The notes: a model not told the origin generated them from the sequence alone. A DNA stretch of 64,000 bases from VGSG01 sp040756375 (GCA_040756375.1 JBFLZC010000015.1:1-64000); one strand, 5' to 3'; counted from the stretch's first letter, positions 7,344 to 16,483 are shown. Program-made: numbers and translations.

Positions 7344-9125
7344 TTATTCGGCCGCGGTGCCCGGATCCCCAGTGGGGAGCCCTCGTTCCTTGGCGATGAG
7401 CATGCTGCGCAAAGGAATTCCCGAACGAGCCCTGGGCAGCTCATCCATGAATACAATTTCGGAGAGTGGTATTTCAGGGGAGAAGCTTGCCCGAACGAAG
7501 TTCCGAATCTCAAGATTGAGCCTTTTGGACGGAGTGAAACCGTCCTTGACTCTCACAAAGGCCCGGAAATTGGCCTTTCCGTCGAGCCCTCTCACAGCGA
7601 TCACCTTCGCCTCTGCCACGGCCTGATGAAGTCCAAGGATCTGTTCCAGCTCGTACGGGCCCATGTCCCTGATTCCTACCTTGATCAGATCGTCGTTGCG
7701 CCCGTCAAAATAGTAGTATCCTTCTTCGTCAGTCGTAACCATGTCGCCGGTGACGAACAACCCACCGAAACGAAAATGGTGACGATAGCGGGTTTCGTCG
7801 TCCCAAAGGGCTGTCATGAGCGCAGGCCAATCCGGCTTCAGCGCGAGCTCGCCCATAGTGTACTCGGACACCGGCTCCCCTTGGTCGTTGACCACGGCTG
7901 CTTCGATTCCCGGAACCGGCTTTCCCATGCTGCCCGGCTTGATGCTCATCCATGGGAAGTTGGCAATACAAATCATTCCCGTTTCGGTCATCCACCAGGT
8001 GTCATGTGGCGAGTGCTTCAATACATGCCGAGCCCAGTAAAACTGCTCGGGGGACAGGACTTCGCCCACCGTGGCAACGTGCCTAAGGCTGGTCAAGTCA
8101 TACCTGCCCGGAACATCGTCGCCGGCTTCCATGAGTCGGCTGATTGTGCGCGGGGTGGTGTACCACACTGAGACCTTGTATCGTTCGAGTGTCCTGTACC
8201 AGGTGGAAGCGGAAAACTGGTCTCCTTGGATAACGCTCGTTATTCCGCACAGCAACGGAGCGAAGAGCCCATATACCATCCCGGTAACCCACCCGGGTTC
8301 ACCCGCGTCGGTCCAGAGAACAGTATCGTCTCGCACATCCAGGACGTGTCTCGCCGTAGCCACGTGGCCGACCATGGATTTGTGCGCATGCACAACTGCT
8401 TTGGGCGGTCCTGCAGTACCCGATGTCGTGTAAATAAGAAACAAGGGCGTGTCACCGCTTACCCACGTGATAACCGGGTCGGTGTGGAATCTCTTCAACT
8501 CCTCTTCCACTGCAATTTCACTGGGATAAAAGTCAAGCATGCGTCCTCCGGTTAGAAAGACATGCTCGACGCACGCCATGGCCTGCTGAGGAAGCCGTTC
8601 GGCCAGGTCGGGATGAGTAACTAGTCCCTCAGGTCTTGCGCTGCGAATACGCGCGTCAATTTCATCGAAACTGGAAGAGGGGAATAGGACGCAAAAAAGT
8701 ATCCCCAGTCGAGCACAAGCGAGAAGTGCAAAGAATACTTCCGGACATGACGGCAAGAATATGAACACACGATCGCCTTCCCCCAGACCGTGTTTCATAA
8801 ACAGCCGTGCCCATTGGGAGGACGCCACGCTCAAGTCTCCGTACGTGAATTCCTTTGCGCGGCTCGCTTTTTCGAATATGAGCGCTTTGTGGTTGCGGTG
8901 GGCGTCATCGAGAGCCCATCTGTCAACCGCTTCGTGCACGATGTTGAGCTTGCCGGTTTCGCTCCAAGAGAATTCCCGTTCTGCTTCAGCCCACGAAAAA
9001 TTCCGTCGGGCTTCCTCGTACGACGCGAGACTAGCTTGGGGATCTTCCGGCGCCAGCTTAGCTCTCAGCATCTTATTGTCTCCTGTCTCAGCCTCATTCT
9101 TTAATCGCAGGCTCGCGTCAGCCAC
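7344..9125 (-). CDS. AMP-forming acyl-CoA synthetase-like protein lacking the catalytic lysine
   Basis: Member of the ANL adenylating superfamily, closest by motif to acetyl-/medium-chain acyl-CoA synthetases: IYTTSGTAGPPKAVVHAH (A3), ATVGEVLSPEQF, TWWMTETGM (A5), FVTGDMVTTDEEGYYYFDGRNDD (split here over A7-A8). At the A10 motif, where active enzymes read PKTRSGKIMRR, this protein reads PRARSGIPLRS: the lysine that makes the adenylate, and is acetylated to control Acs, is isoleucine. The coding strand (complement of about 7400-7440) leaves no doubt about the codons. It overlaps the deacetylase gene by 8 bases, so it is translationally coupled to the acu genes. Possible roles are a regulator or decoy, or an enzyme catalysing only thioester formation. 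Confidence 0.8.
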   Translation of the reverse strand: MADASLRLKNEAETGDNKMLRAKLAPEDPQASLASYEEARRNFSWAEAEREFSWSETGKLNIVHEAVDRWALDDAHRNHKALIFEKASRAKEFTYGDLSVASSQWARLFMKHGLGEGDRVFIFLPSCPEVFFALLACARLGILFCVLFPSSSFDEIDARIRSARPEGLVTHPDLAERLPQQAMACVEHVFLTGGRMLDFYPSEIAVEEELKRFHTDPVITWVSGDTPLFLIYTTSGTAGPPKAVVHAHKSMVGHVATARHVLDVRDDTVLWTDAGEPGWVTGMVYGLFAPLLCGITSVIQGDQFSASTWYRTLERYKVSVWYTTPRTISRLMEAGDDVPGRYDLTSLRHVATVGEVLSPEQFYWARHVLKHSPHDTWWMTETGMICIANFPWMSIKPGSMGKPVPGIEAAVVNDQGEPVSEYTMGELALKPDWPALMTALWDDETRYRHHFRFGGLFVTGDMVTTDEEGYYYFDGRNDDLIKVGIRDMGPYELEQILGLHQAVAEAKVIAVRGLDGKANFRAFVRVKDGFTPSKRLNLEIRNFVRASFSPEIPLSEIVFMDELPRARSGIPLRSMLIAKERGLPTGDPGTAAE

Positions 9126-10170
9126 ACCACACGCCGAATTTCCTATGGATGTCGAGAACCTTTTCCAGGAGCTTCATCGCCGTATCCGACTGTGAAAAGC
9201 CTTGATGTGCACACGGACTGCCGGTGACGAGTACGCGTAAGACCTGACGAACGCATACGGCAAGTGCGGTTACATCGTATCCTCCTTCCAGGATAAGGAG
9301 AACAGGCACTCCCCCGCAGGCCTCACGCAGATTCAACAGTACTTGAGTCAGTTCAGCGAAACACTTCTCAGTAAGCTTCAACCTGCCCACAGGATCGAGG
9401 TAATGCCCATCGAATCCGGCAGCCACCACAATCAACTCCGGTTTGAACGTCTCCACCACGGAGCTGAGAATGGTGGCGTAAAGCCAGGCCAGATCATTGT
9501 CTCCGATTTCTATCGGCAATGGAAGGTTGACAGTATAGCCCAACCCTTCTCCTCTACCGGTCTCCTCCCAGTCGCCGGTCCGAGGATACCACCCCATGAA
9601 GTGGGACGAGAAATACAACACCTCCTTTTCCTCGTAGAATACCTCCTGGATGCCGTTGCCATGATGAGCGTCCCAATCCACCATGAGAATGCGCCTCATG
9701 CCGTGATGGTTGAGTGCGTATCGGGCAGTGATCGCGGGATTATTGAAAATACAGAAGCCTCCTGCCAGGTCGGGAAGCGCGTGGTGTCCTGGAGGGCGTA
9801 CAAGGGCAAAACACGCGTCGCACGCGCCGGAAAGCGTAGCATCCAGACCCGTTATACAACCACCCGCGGCGAGGGACGCGGCCAGGTACGATTGTGAACC
9901 TACGGGCGTGTCGGGAGCAAGATGAGTGAACGTACGCTCTGCGGTGCGGAGGACCTTGGTGATATAACCGGCGGTATGCACCAATGCGAGTTGCTCCAGA
10001 GAGGCAAGCTCAGGCTTGACGGTCGCGATGGTGTCCCCGAAATCTCTGTCCACCGCGTCATAGACCGCCACGAGCCGTTTTGGGCGCTCAGGGTGCCGCA
10101 ATCCGGGGTCATGCAGGAGATACCGGTCATCACGTACAATCGCCACGCTCATTGGCATGCGCGCGCTCAC
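9118..10170 (-). CDS. acuC: HDAC-family deacetylase, AcuC type
   Basis: Zinc-dependent deacetylase of the arginase/histone-deacetylase fold. In Bacillus the homologue AcuC removes the acetyl group that silences acetyl-CoA synthetase. Catalytic signatures are RPPGHH at residues 125-130 (His pair), DWDAHHGNG at 165-173 (zinc Asp167 and His169), AAGFDGHYLDP with the second zinc Asp, and LILEGGYD near the C-terminus. Length 350 aa is normal. The start overlaps the stop of the GNAT gene by 4 bases (ATGA), and its end overlaps the synthetase-like gene by 8 bases. That context, with acsA and a CBS-ACT gene upstream, makes an Acs-deacetylase role likely. Confidence 0.87.
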   Translation of the reverse strand: MSARMPMSVAIVRDDRYLLHDPGLRHPERPKRLVAVYDAVDRDFGDTIATVKPELASLEQLALVHTAGYITKVLRTAERTFTHLAPDTPVGSQSYLAASLAAGGCITGLDATLSGACDACFALVRPPGHHALPDLAGGFCIFNNPAITARYALNHHGMRRILMVDWDAHHGNGIQEVFYEEKEVLYFSSHFMGWYPRTGDWEETGRGEGLGYTVNLPLPIEIGDNDLAWLYATILSSVVETFKPELIVVAAGFDGHYLDPVGRLKLTEKCFAELTQVLLNLREACGGVPVLLILEGGYDVTALAVCVRQVLRVLVTGSPCAHQGFSQSDTAMKLLEKVLDIHRKFGVWCG

Positions 10171-10658
10171 AACTCCAGGACCATCGTTCGCTCACCCCCA
10201 CTCCTGTCCGATACGGCGAAACCGCACTTCTCGAACACGCTCGCGGCCCTGAAATTATAAACCTCCACGGTGAGCCAAACCCGCTCCAGGGAAAGTTCGC
10301 GAGCACAGTCAAGGGCCATCATGGTGAGTCGAGTTCCGAGGCCTCGATTTCGAAACGGTTGGGCAACGAAGAGCAGGAACTCGGCGTCACGTCTTTCCTT
10401 ATCAATGAACAACGACGCATGTCCCACAACCTTCCCTTCTAGCCAAGCACATATCGTAATCGCTCCTTCCACCAAGTGCGCGATCCAGGCAGAGCGAGCC
10501 TCCGGCCCGGGAGGAGGGAGTCCCTGAAAAGAAGTGTTCCCATGGGGTCCGTCGTACATCTCCTCTAAACGCGGCCGATCTTCAATGAAGGCCCGTCCCA
10601 AAGTGAACGTGAGCCCGTCCTTGTCCGTCCACTCCTCGCGCTTATCCCAGGTCTTCAT
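10167..10658 (-). CDS. acuA: GNAT N-acetyltransferase, AcuA-like
   Basis: GCN5-related acetyltransferase of 163 aa. The acetyl-CoA-binding motif A is LFVAQPFRNRGLGTRL (R-x-x-G-x-G), followed by LERVWLTVEVYNFRAASVFEKCGF, the typical motif B. By position between acsA and the deacetylase gene it is the probable acetylase of Acs, as AcuA is in Bacillus; sequence alone does not give the substrate. It starts 85 bases after acsA and couples by a 4-base overlap to acuC. The symbol is assigned by context and family, with moderate confidence. Confidence 0.75.
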   Translation of the reverse strand: MKTWDKREEWTDKDGLTFTLGRAFIEDRPRLEEMYDGPHGNTSFQGLPPPGPEARSAWIAHLVEGAITICAWLEGKVVGHASLFIDKERRDAEFLLFVAQPFRNRGLGTRLTMMALDCARELSLERVWLTVEVYNFRAASVFEKCGFAVSDRSGGERTMVLEL

Positions 10659-10743
10659 ATCACCGGGCGCTCATGGGTGGGGCAAGTGTTTCGGCCCCTC
10701 GTGAGTCTCAACGCGCGGGATTTCTCCGGCACGCCAACTGACA

Positions 10744-12723
10744 TTATGTACGGCCAACGTTGAAATCGATGCCGGCCCGCTCCGCTATCAGGTGCGCGAT
10801 TATCGACGGGTCTGCAAGTGTCGTCACGTCACCAAGTTGATCCACCGATCCGGCGGCTATCTTCTGAAGCAGCCTGCGCATAATCTTTCCGCTGCGGGTC
10901 TTGGGCAGAGCGTCTGCCCACTGGATGACGTCCGGTGCGGCGATGGGGCCGATCTGTTTTCGCACAAGGTCGATCAACTCTTTTCTGAGCTGATCTGTCT
11001 TGTGCACACCTGTCTTCAAGATAACAAACGCATAGATCCCCTGGCCCTTGAGTGGATGGGGGACACCCACCACCGCAGCTTCCGCTACGTCCTTGTGGAG
11101 CACCATAGCGGATTCCAGTTCAGCCGTACCCAGCCGGTGACCGGAAACATTGATAACGTCGTCGACGCGCCCTGTAATCCAGTAGTACCCGTCTTCATCC
11201 TTTTTCGCGCCATCCCCAGTGAAATATAGCCCCCGGGCCTCGTTGAAATACGTCTCGCGAAAGCGCTCGTGATCTCCGTACAAGGTTCTGGCCATGCCCG
11301 GCCACGGTCGTCTCATGAAGAGGACCCCCTCTTGGTTGGGGAACACGGCTTCCTGCCGGGTGTCCGGGTCGAGGATCACCGGGTCCACACCGAAAAATGG
11401 AAACGAACAGGAACCGGGCTTTATGGGTGCAACCCCCGGCAGCGGCGTCAGCATATGTCCGCCTGTCTCCGTTTGCCACCATGTGTCTATGATCGGGCAC
11501 CAATCGCGGCCAACGTAATGGTAGTACCATCTCCAGGCCTCAGGATTTATAGGTTCACCCACAGTGCCCAGAAGCTTCAGCGATGAGATGTCATGTTTCT
11601 CCACATAGGAGGAACCCTCCCGCGCCAGCGCACGAATTGCTGTGGGGGCCGTGTAGAACTTGTCGATACGATATTTGGCCACCAATTCCCAATATCGGTC
11701 GAAATCCGGGTAATTGGGCACGCCTTCGAAGAGTAGGCAGGTGTACCCGTCAGTCAGGGGACCGTACACGGAATACGTGTGTCCGGTGATCCAGCCTATG
11801 TCCGCAGTACACCAAAAGGTCTCTTCCTCACGAAGGTCAAAGACAAGCTGCGTGGTCATGGCAGCATAGACCAAGTACCCTCCGTGTGTGTGCACGACGC
11901 CTTTGGGCTTGCCTGTGCTTCCGCTGGTATACAGGATGAACAACGGGTCCTCTGAATCCATGGGCTCGGGTTCCACGTAGGAGGGGAGCTTGGGGTCACC
12001 CACGGCCTCATGCCACCAGATCTCCCGCCGACGGTCAAGCTGAGGTTTCAGGCCGCAACGATCGAAAACGATCACCGTTTCTACTTCAGGACACTGCACG
12101 AGCGCCTCGTCCACTATGCTTTTGAGCGCAAGTGCGCGCCCTCCCCGATACCCTCCATCAACGGTGATCACAACCTTGGCGCCACAGTCACGGACGCGGT
12201 TTGCAACGGAATCGGCGCTGAACCCCCCGAAGACTACGCTGTGAACTGCCCCCAGGCGAGCGCACGCCAACATGGCCACCGGAAGCTCCACAATCATGGG
12301 CATGTAGATGATAACTCGGTCACCCCTCTTTACACCTTTCGACCTGAGTACCGCCGCGAACCTGTTTACCTGTGTGAACAAGTCAAGATATGTCACGGTC
12401 CGTGATTGACCGGGATCGTCGCCTTCCCAGTAGTACGCCACCCTATTCTTAAGTCGTGGCAGGTGCCTGTCGAGACAATTGTAGCTGGCGTTGAGGACAC
12501 CCCCTCCGAACCACTCGATCTGGGCTGTGGTGAAGTCGTACCGCAGCACGAAATCCCACTCTTTGTACCACGCGACGTACGTGCGCGCTTGTTCTGCCCA
12601 AAACCCTTCCGGGTCCTCGATGGAACGACGGTACATTTGCTGGTACTGTTCCACACCCTTTATGTGCGCAGATCGTTGATACTCTTTCAGGTGTGCGTCA
12701 TATCGCGTCGCGTTCGCTTCCAT
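10744..12723 (-). CDS. acsA: Acetyl-CoA synthetase (AMP-forming)
   Basis: Activates acetate to acetyl-CoA through acetyl-adenylate in the cytoplasm. Full-length (659 aa) with FWAEQA near the N-terminus, FILYTSGSTGKPKGVVHTHG (A3), IIDTWWQTETGGHML (A5), YYWITGRVDDVINVSGHR (A7/A8) and the A10 motif ALPKTRSGKIMRRLL. Its lysine is residue 613, equivalent to Salmonella Acs Lys609, the known acetylation site. The frame stays open to 12915, but the ATG at 12723 has AAGGAG 7 bases upstream and gives the normal family N-terminus. It lies between a CBS-ACT gene and a GNAT/deacetylase pair, all on the minus strand. Confidence 0.95.
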   Translation of the reverse strand: MEANATRYDAHLKEYQRSAHIKGVEQYQQMYRRSIEDPEGFWAEQARTYVAWYKEWDFVLRYDFTTAQIEWFGGGVLNASYNCLDRHLPRLKNRVAYYWEGDDPGQSRTVTYLDLFTQVNRFAAVLRSKGVKRGDRVIIYMPMIVELPVAMLACARLGAVHSVVFGGFSADSVANRVRDCGAKVVITVDGGYRGGRALALKSIVDEALVQCPEVETVIVFDRCGLKPQLDRRREIWWHEAVGDPKLPSYVEPEPMDSEDPLFILYTSGSTGKPKGVVHTHGGYLVYAAMTTQLVFDLREEETFWCTADIGWITGHTYSVYGPLTDGYTCLLFEGVPNYPDFDRYWELVAKYRIDKFYTAPTAIRALAREGSSYVEKHDISSLKLLGTVGEPINPEAWRWYYHYVGRDWCPIIDTWWQTETGGHMLTPLPGVAPIKPGSCSFPFFGVDPVILDPDTRQEAVFPNQEGVLFMRRPWPGMARTLYGDHERFRETYFNEARGLYFTGDGAKKDEDGYYWITGRVDDVINVSGHRLGTAELESAMVLHKDVAEAAVVGVPHPLKGQGIYAFVILKTGVHKTDQLRKELIDLVRKQIGPIAAPDVIQWADALPKTRSGKIMRRLLQKIAAGSVDQLGDVTTLADPSIIAHLIAERAGIDFNVGRT

Positions 12724-12934
12724 GACGGTACTCCTTCTGAGACTTGCAGAGGTCGCCGGAATTCCTGACTGATTCCGACACACCGGAAAGTGCCTCAGAG
12801 AACCGCGGACGGCCATTCGCTGAACAGAAGTCGGTCCGGCCCTCCGTAGGGAAATAGGTGGCAGTCCGCTCACCAGAAATGCGATCGGCGTCCGGTAAAC
12901 CGGGCCGGGACACACTCCACCGTATCGCGTGTCC

Positions 12935-13594
12935 TTACACCTTTGCGGGCACTCCCATGATCAGCTTTGCCGTAGAGGAAAGCTCCTTGCTCAGTTCGGG
13001 AATCCTGTCTGCTTCGAGTGCAAACACCCGAACATACGCGTGCCGGTATCCGGGCGGCGCAGTTTCGTAAGACGTCAGGATACATGCTATACGGCCCCCA
13101 TGTTTCCTGATGATGTCGGTCACTTCCTTGAGCGATCCGGCCCGATCCTCAAGTTCGAACGCAAACTGGGCCCCCTTTTCCATGAAACCGCTCGTCGCGA
13201 GGAGCACTCGGTACAGATCCGTCTGCGTAATGACCCCGACCACATTGCCCTGGTCATCCACCACGGGCGTGCCGGGTATCTTCGCTTCGATCAGCACCCT
13301 GACCACGTCCTCCAGGGTGTCCTCGGGCGAGACCGTAACGGGACTGCGCGCCATGACCTCCCCGACCCGAGTTTCCGGATCCACGGCCCGCCACTCTTCC
13401 AGGTTCTCAAAGGCCTGTTCGAGGCCGAGGGCCTTTCTTAGGCCGCTCTCGGTTACCACACCCTCGAGCTTCTGGCCGTCCAGGACAGGGAGGATACACA
13501 CCCGGTGTTTCCTGAGGAGTTGCACCGCCCTCTTGAGCGGATCGTTCACGTCGAGGGTGTAGAAGTCGCGTTTCATACAGTATTTGACCAGCAT
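12935..13594 (-). CDS. acuB: CBS-CBS-ACT domain protein, AcuB type
   Basis: Cytoplasmic ligand-sensing protein of 219 aa. Two CBS domains (about residues 1-60 and 75-135: MLVKYCMKRDFYTLDVNDPL, then VGEVMARSPVTVSPEDTLED) form a likely adenine-nucleotide site. An ACT domain follows (about 140-215, AFELEDRAGSLKEVTDII). This is the architecture of AcuB from the Bacillus acuABC operon. AAAGGAGG lies upstream of the ATG at 13594. First gene of the minus-strand acs locus, 211 bases ahead of the acsA start. It would plausibly report adenylate energy state to the acetylation machinery; this is inferred from family and context. Confidence 0.82.
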   Translation of the reverse strand: MLVKYCMKRDFYTLDVNDPLKRAVQLLRKHRVCILPVLDGQKLEGVVTESGLRKALGLEQAFENLEEWRAVDPETRVGEVMARSPVTVSPEDTLEDVVRVLIEAKIPGTPVVDDQGNVVGVITQTDLYRVLLATSGFMEKGAQFAFELEDRAGSLKEVTDIIRKHGGRIACILTSYETAPPGYRHAYVRVFALEADRIPELSKELSSTAKLIMGVPAKV

Positions 13595-14104
13595 GTGACC
13601 CCTCCTTTCCGGAATGGCTGCCCGAAGACCGCCACGGTGGGACCGATCCTGGCTCGGGCTGGAACCACTCCTGTCGAGAGTCTACTCTGGCCGTTTCATG
13701 CCTGTTCCCCTCGGAATTCAACAATACATGCGTATGATGAAGATCGGCCTAGGAAATGTCCAGAATATAATAGACGGATGACTTACCTCGTGCGCCCTAG
13801 ACAGAGGACTCTATCCCGCTCTTGGAGCCGGATCCCCTTCCGGAAACGCTGGTACTGGGCACACGGGAATGAATGACAAGAAAACTACCGCCCCTTTTCA
13901 GCATGTGCCGGTTTGGAAGGGGACGGGCTTTCCCTCTATTTTATTAGACTTTTCGCGCGACAATTGGTTCACGTTTTGGAGGGCTCTTGACGATTAATTG
14001 ACGACCGCACCATCGAAACTATCAACTGTAAGGTAACACTTGACACTGGTTCCCAAGTCGTCTACCTTGAGGCCGAGCAAAATAACTTGTGATCGGGTGG
14101 TTAC
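13595..14104. other. Divergent intergenic region between acuB and the MerR gene
   Basis: No gene seen in 510 bases. It should hold the promoters of both divergent units. One weak candidate for the MerR gene is TTGACA (14040-14045), a 17-base spacer and TACCTT (14063-14068, 3 of 6). TTGACG also occurs twice near 13986-14000. Confidence 0.4.
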
Positions 14105-14830
14105 ATGCCCAAGATGGCCCAAACGCGACGAAAGACATTGGGAAAGCCTGGCTCGCTACTCAGAATGCGGGACCTGGTTAAGGCCACGGGATTGCCCAAA
14201 TCCACTATCCTTCATTACATGAACGAAGGTCTCCTGCCCGCACCGGTGAAGACGGGCCCCAACATGGCCTATTACGACCCTACCTGTGTCGAGCGAATCG
14301 GGTTCGTTCGCGCCATGCAATCAAAGCATCGCATGTCCCTCGCGTCGATAAAGGCACTGCTGCTAGAACACGACCAAGGCCGCGACTTGAGCGTGCTGGC
14401 TGAACTCCATGAAACCATATTCGGCGGTGAAGAGCAGCCCGGGCTGGATATGGAGGCCTTTTGCAAGGCTACGGGACTAACCGAAGAGCAGGTAAACGAG
14501 CTCACACGGATCCATTTGTTGCTTCCGCTTCGCCCCGGGATCTTTGACCAGCAGGATGCGGCCATTGGTCGGATTCTGAAGGTTTCCCGTGAGCTGGGCA
14601 TGACCGCGCAGGACGGCGCATTCTATTACCGGCTGGCCGAGCAAATTGTGAACCACGAAATGGCTCTGCGGAAGCGGATAACGGAACACCTTCCGTTCGA
14701 TCAGGACGCCGCGGTGACCATGGACATGACGCGAGCAGCTCGAGCCCTCCGCGCATATGTAATCGACCGAGTATTTCAGCTCCGGGTTCTTTCACACAAG
14801 GGGCTCAAAGATAACGCGGACAGCAAATGA
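14105..14830 (+). CDS. MerR-family transcriptional regulator
   Basis: DNA-binding regulator of 241 aa. The N-terminal winged helix-turn-helix spans about residues 18-85 (MRDLVKATGLPKSTILHYM, then YDPTCVERIGFVRAMQ). The remaining 150 residues are helical, with no Cys-rich metal loop, so a small organic ligand or protein partner is more likely than a metal. The SILHYMNEGLL-type wing departs from the usual R-Y-Y-xxGLL pattern (LHYMNEGLL here). It lies 30 bases upstream of the FMN-reductase/SCP2 fusion gene and probably controls it. Start at 14105 is one of two close ATGs (14105, 14114). Confidence 0.8.
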   Translation: MPKMAQTRRKTLGKPGSLLRMRDLVKATGLPKSTILHYMNEGLLPAPVKTGPNMAYYDPTCVERIGFVRAMQSKHRMSLASIKALLLEHDQGRDLSVLAELHETIFGGEEQPGLDMEAFCKATGLTEEQVNELTRIHLLLPLRPGIFDQQDAAIGRILKVSRELGMTAQDGAFYYRLAEQIVNHEMALRKRITEHLPFDQDAAVTMDMTRAARALRAYVIDRVFQLRVLSHKGLKDNADSK

Positions 14831-14860
14831 TCACGTTGACCGAAATGGGAGGGAAGGCAT

Positions 14861-16024
14861 ATGGCGGACAGTTATAAGGTGGTGGCAATTAATGGTTCAC
14901 CTCATGAGCGGATAGGCAATACTTCTCAGATGATTGCCATGCTTCGCGGGGCCCTTGAGAAAGAAGGTCTCCAGCTTGAAGAGATCCTTCTGAGCAGCCA
15001 CCGAATTAACTACTGTGTGGGCTGCGGCAATTGCCTGACAAAAGGCGGATGCTGGATCAAGGATGATTACAGCGCGATTGCGAAGAAAGCGTTCGCGGCT
15101 GATGCGGTGATTTTGGCTTGTCCGGTGTACGTGTTCAACGTGACTGCGCAGATGAAGACCTTCCTCGATCGCTCGCTTGGGTACGGCCATCGCCCGCAAG
15201 AGTCCTGGAAACCCGGTATGGTAGTCTCGGTATCTGCGGGCCTCGGCGAGTCATGGGTAGCGGAATACCTTTCAAATACCTTGAGGATATTCGGCGCGTT
15301 CCCGGTGGGACATCTTACCGCTATCGCGGTCTCTCCGGGCCAATTTCTCGGAAAAGAGGCGGTGGAAGCAAGGGCTGAGGATCTGGCGAAGGACTTGGCC
15401 CGCTCGGTGAAGCAGGGTCGTCGATACCCCGTGACAGACAACGATCTTCGTTTTTGGCAGTTCATCGGGAACTTGATAAGCCAAAACCGCGATCTGATGA
15501 AGGCAGACCACAAACATTGGGAGGAAAAGGGGCTGTACGACAGCTTCGAAACCTATGTGGGCCAGAGTTGGTCCGAGTCTCCACGGACACCGGAAATGCG
15601 CGCAGCCTGGGTCAAGAGCCTCATCAAGTCGCAGCGGGCGACGATGGAAGGCCGCGCGAAGGAAGAACCCCGAACGGAGGAGAAGAAAGATTCCGGCCAT
15701 GTCCGGACCGCTCGCGAGCTCTTGGAGGGAATGCCCCAAGTTCTCAACACGGAAGCAGCTAAGGGAATGGCCGTAACCTATCAGTTCGAGATTTCGGGTA
15801 GCGAAAGTTTCTCGGCCAATCTTCGAATAGAGAACCAACGAGCTTCCTTTCATGAAGGGTCCGCGGACAGCCCTGATGTGACGATCAAAACCCCAGCGGA
15901 GGTGTGGGTCGCGATCTCCCGCGGTGAATTGGATGGGGCTCAGGCGTTTATGAGCGGCAAGTACACCGCCGAAGGCGATCTGACCCTTCTCATGAAGCTG
16001 CCCAAGCTCTTTTCGAGACGATAA
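14861..16024 (+). CDS. NADPH-dependent FMN reductase fused to an SCP2 sterol-carrier domain
   Basis: Two-domain protein of 387 aa. Residues 1-195 form a flavodoxin-like FMN reductase of the iron-sulfur-flavoprotein group: VVAINGSPHERIGNTSQMI is the phosphate loop, NYCVGCGNCLTKGGCW the cysteine motif, and ILACPVYVFNVTAQMKTFLDRS the quinone-reductase-like segment. After a charged linker (about 235-275), residues 280-385 resemble an SCP2 lipid-binding domain (ISGSESFSANLRI, then SPDVTIKTPAEVWVAISRGE and GKYTAEGDLTLLMKLPKLF). The fusion suggests a flavoenzyme acting on a hydrophobic substrate. Ribosome site GGGAGG upstream of the ATG at 14861. Likely cotranscribed with the MerR gene. Confidence 0.82.
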   Translation: MADSYKVVAINGSPHERIGNTSQMIAMLRGALEKEGLQLEEILLSSHRINYCVGCGNCLTKGGCWIKDDYSAIAKKAFAADAVILACPVYVFNVTAQMKTFLDRSLGYGHRPQESWKPGMVVSVSAGLGESWVAEYLSNTLRIFGAFPVGHLTAIAVSPGQFLGKEAVEARAEDLAKDLARSVKQGRRYPVTDNDLRFWQFIGNLISQNRDLMKADHKHWEEKGLYDSFETYVGQSWSESPRTPEMRAAWVKSLIKSQRATMEGRAKEEPRTEEKKDSGHVRTARELLEGMPQVLNTEAAKGMAVTYQFEISGSESFSANLRIENQRASFHEGSADSPDVTIKTPAEVWVAISRGELDGAQAFMSGKYTAEGDLTLLMKLPKLFSRR

Positions 16025-16194
16025 TGTTTTGGCAAGCGCCGCAATTCTCGCAAAGAGTCATCATAAGCGCTTCGGCACAATTTGGCCGGGACGCACGCAA
16101 CCGGCGCTGGTGAGACAGGCCTGCGTCCGATAGGTGCTAAAGCACGGTCGGCCCCCGGTGCCGGGTATTCCCTCTCACCCTGCCCTCTTTGTGG

Positions 16195-16214
16195 GGCGGC
16201 CTTTCCAGGCCGCC
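16195..16214. repeat. Perfect GC-rich hairpin (REP-like unit)
   Basis: GGCGGCCT pairs with AGGCCGCC across a TTCC loop. The preceding GTGGGG and the overall form resemble the half-units at 16403 and 57707, so it may be a degenerate single copy of the same family. Confidence 0.45.
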
Positions 16215-16402
16215 GGCAGGCTGGAATCCCGGGAAGCCGCGGGACTGCCCCGCAAGGGGAAAGGCTTTTTCAGTCCAATCCCTTGATGGTAGGGGGAAGG
16301 GGCAGGGGGATAGCAGACCGAAGTGACCAACCGCGAACGATACAATTATACCGGTTGCCAAAACTCCTGGCTTCTTGGACAGTCCGCGCTTGAAGAAAGA
16401 CC

Positions 16403-16483
16403 GGTAGGGGCCGGCGTCCCTGCCGGCCCGAGTTGGTTCATATTTTTAAGAAAAATGTGCCGGCACGGAGGCCGGCACCTACC
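16403..16483. repeat. REP/BIME-like inverted pair of palindromes, copy 1
   Basis: GGTAGG followed by a GCCGGC-palindromic hairpin (16403-16427) is answered by an inverted copy ending in CACCTACC (16457-16483), with an AT-rich centre. The left half and the reverse complement of the right half match except at three positions. The same design recurs at 57707-57789 with a different stem sequence. Confidence 0.7.

Noticed and set aside
12724..12915. N-terminal extension of acsA (64 codons) in the open frame
   Set aside because: The ATG at 12723 has a strong ribosome site and gives the family-standard N-terminus; the extension is Arg/Ser/Pro-rich and unlike Acs.
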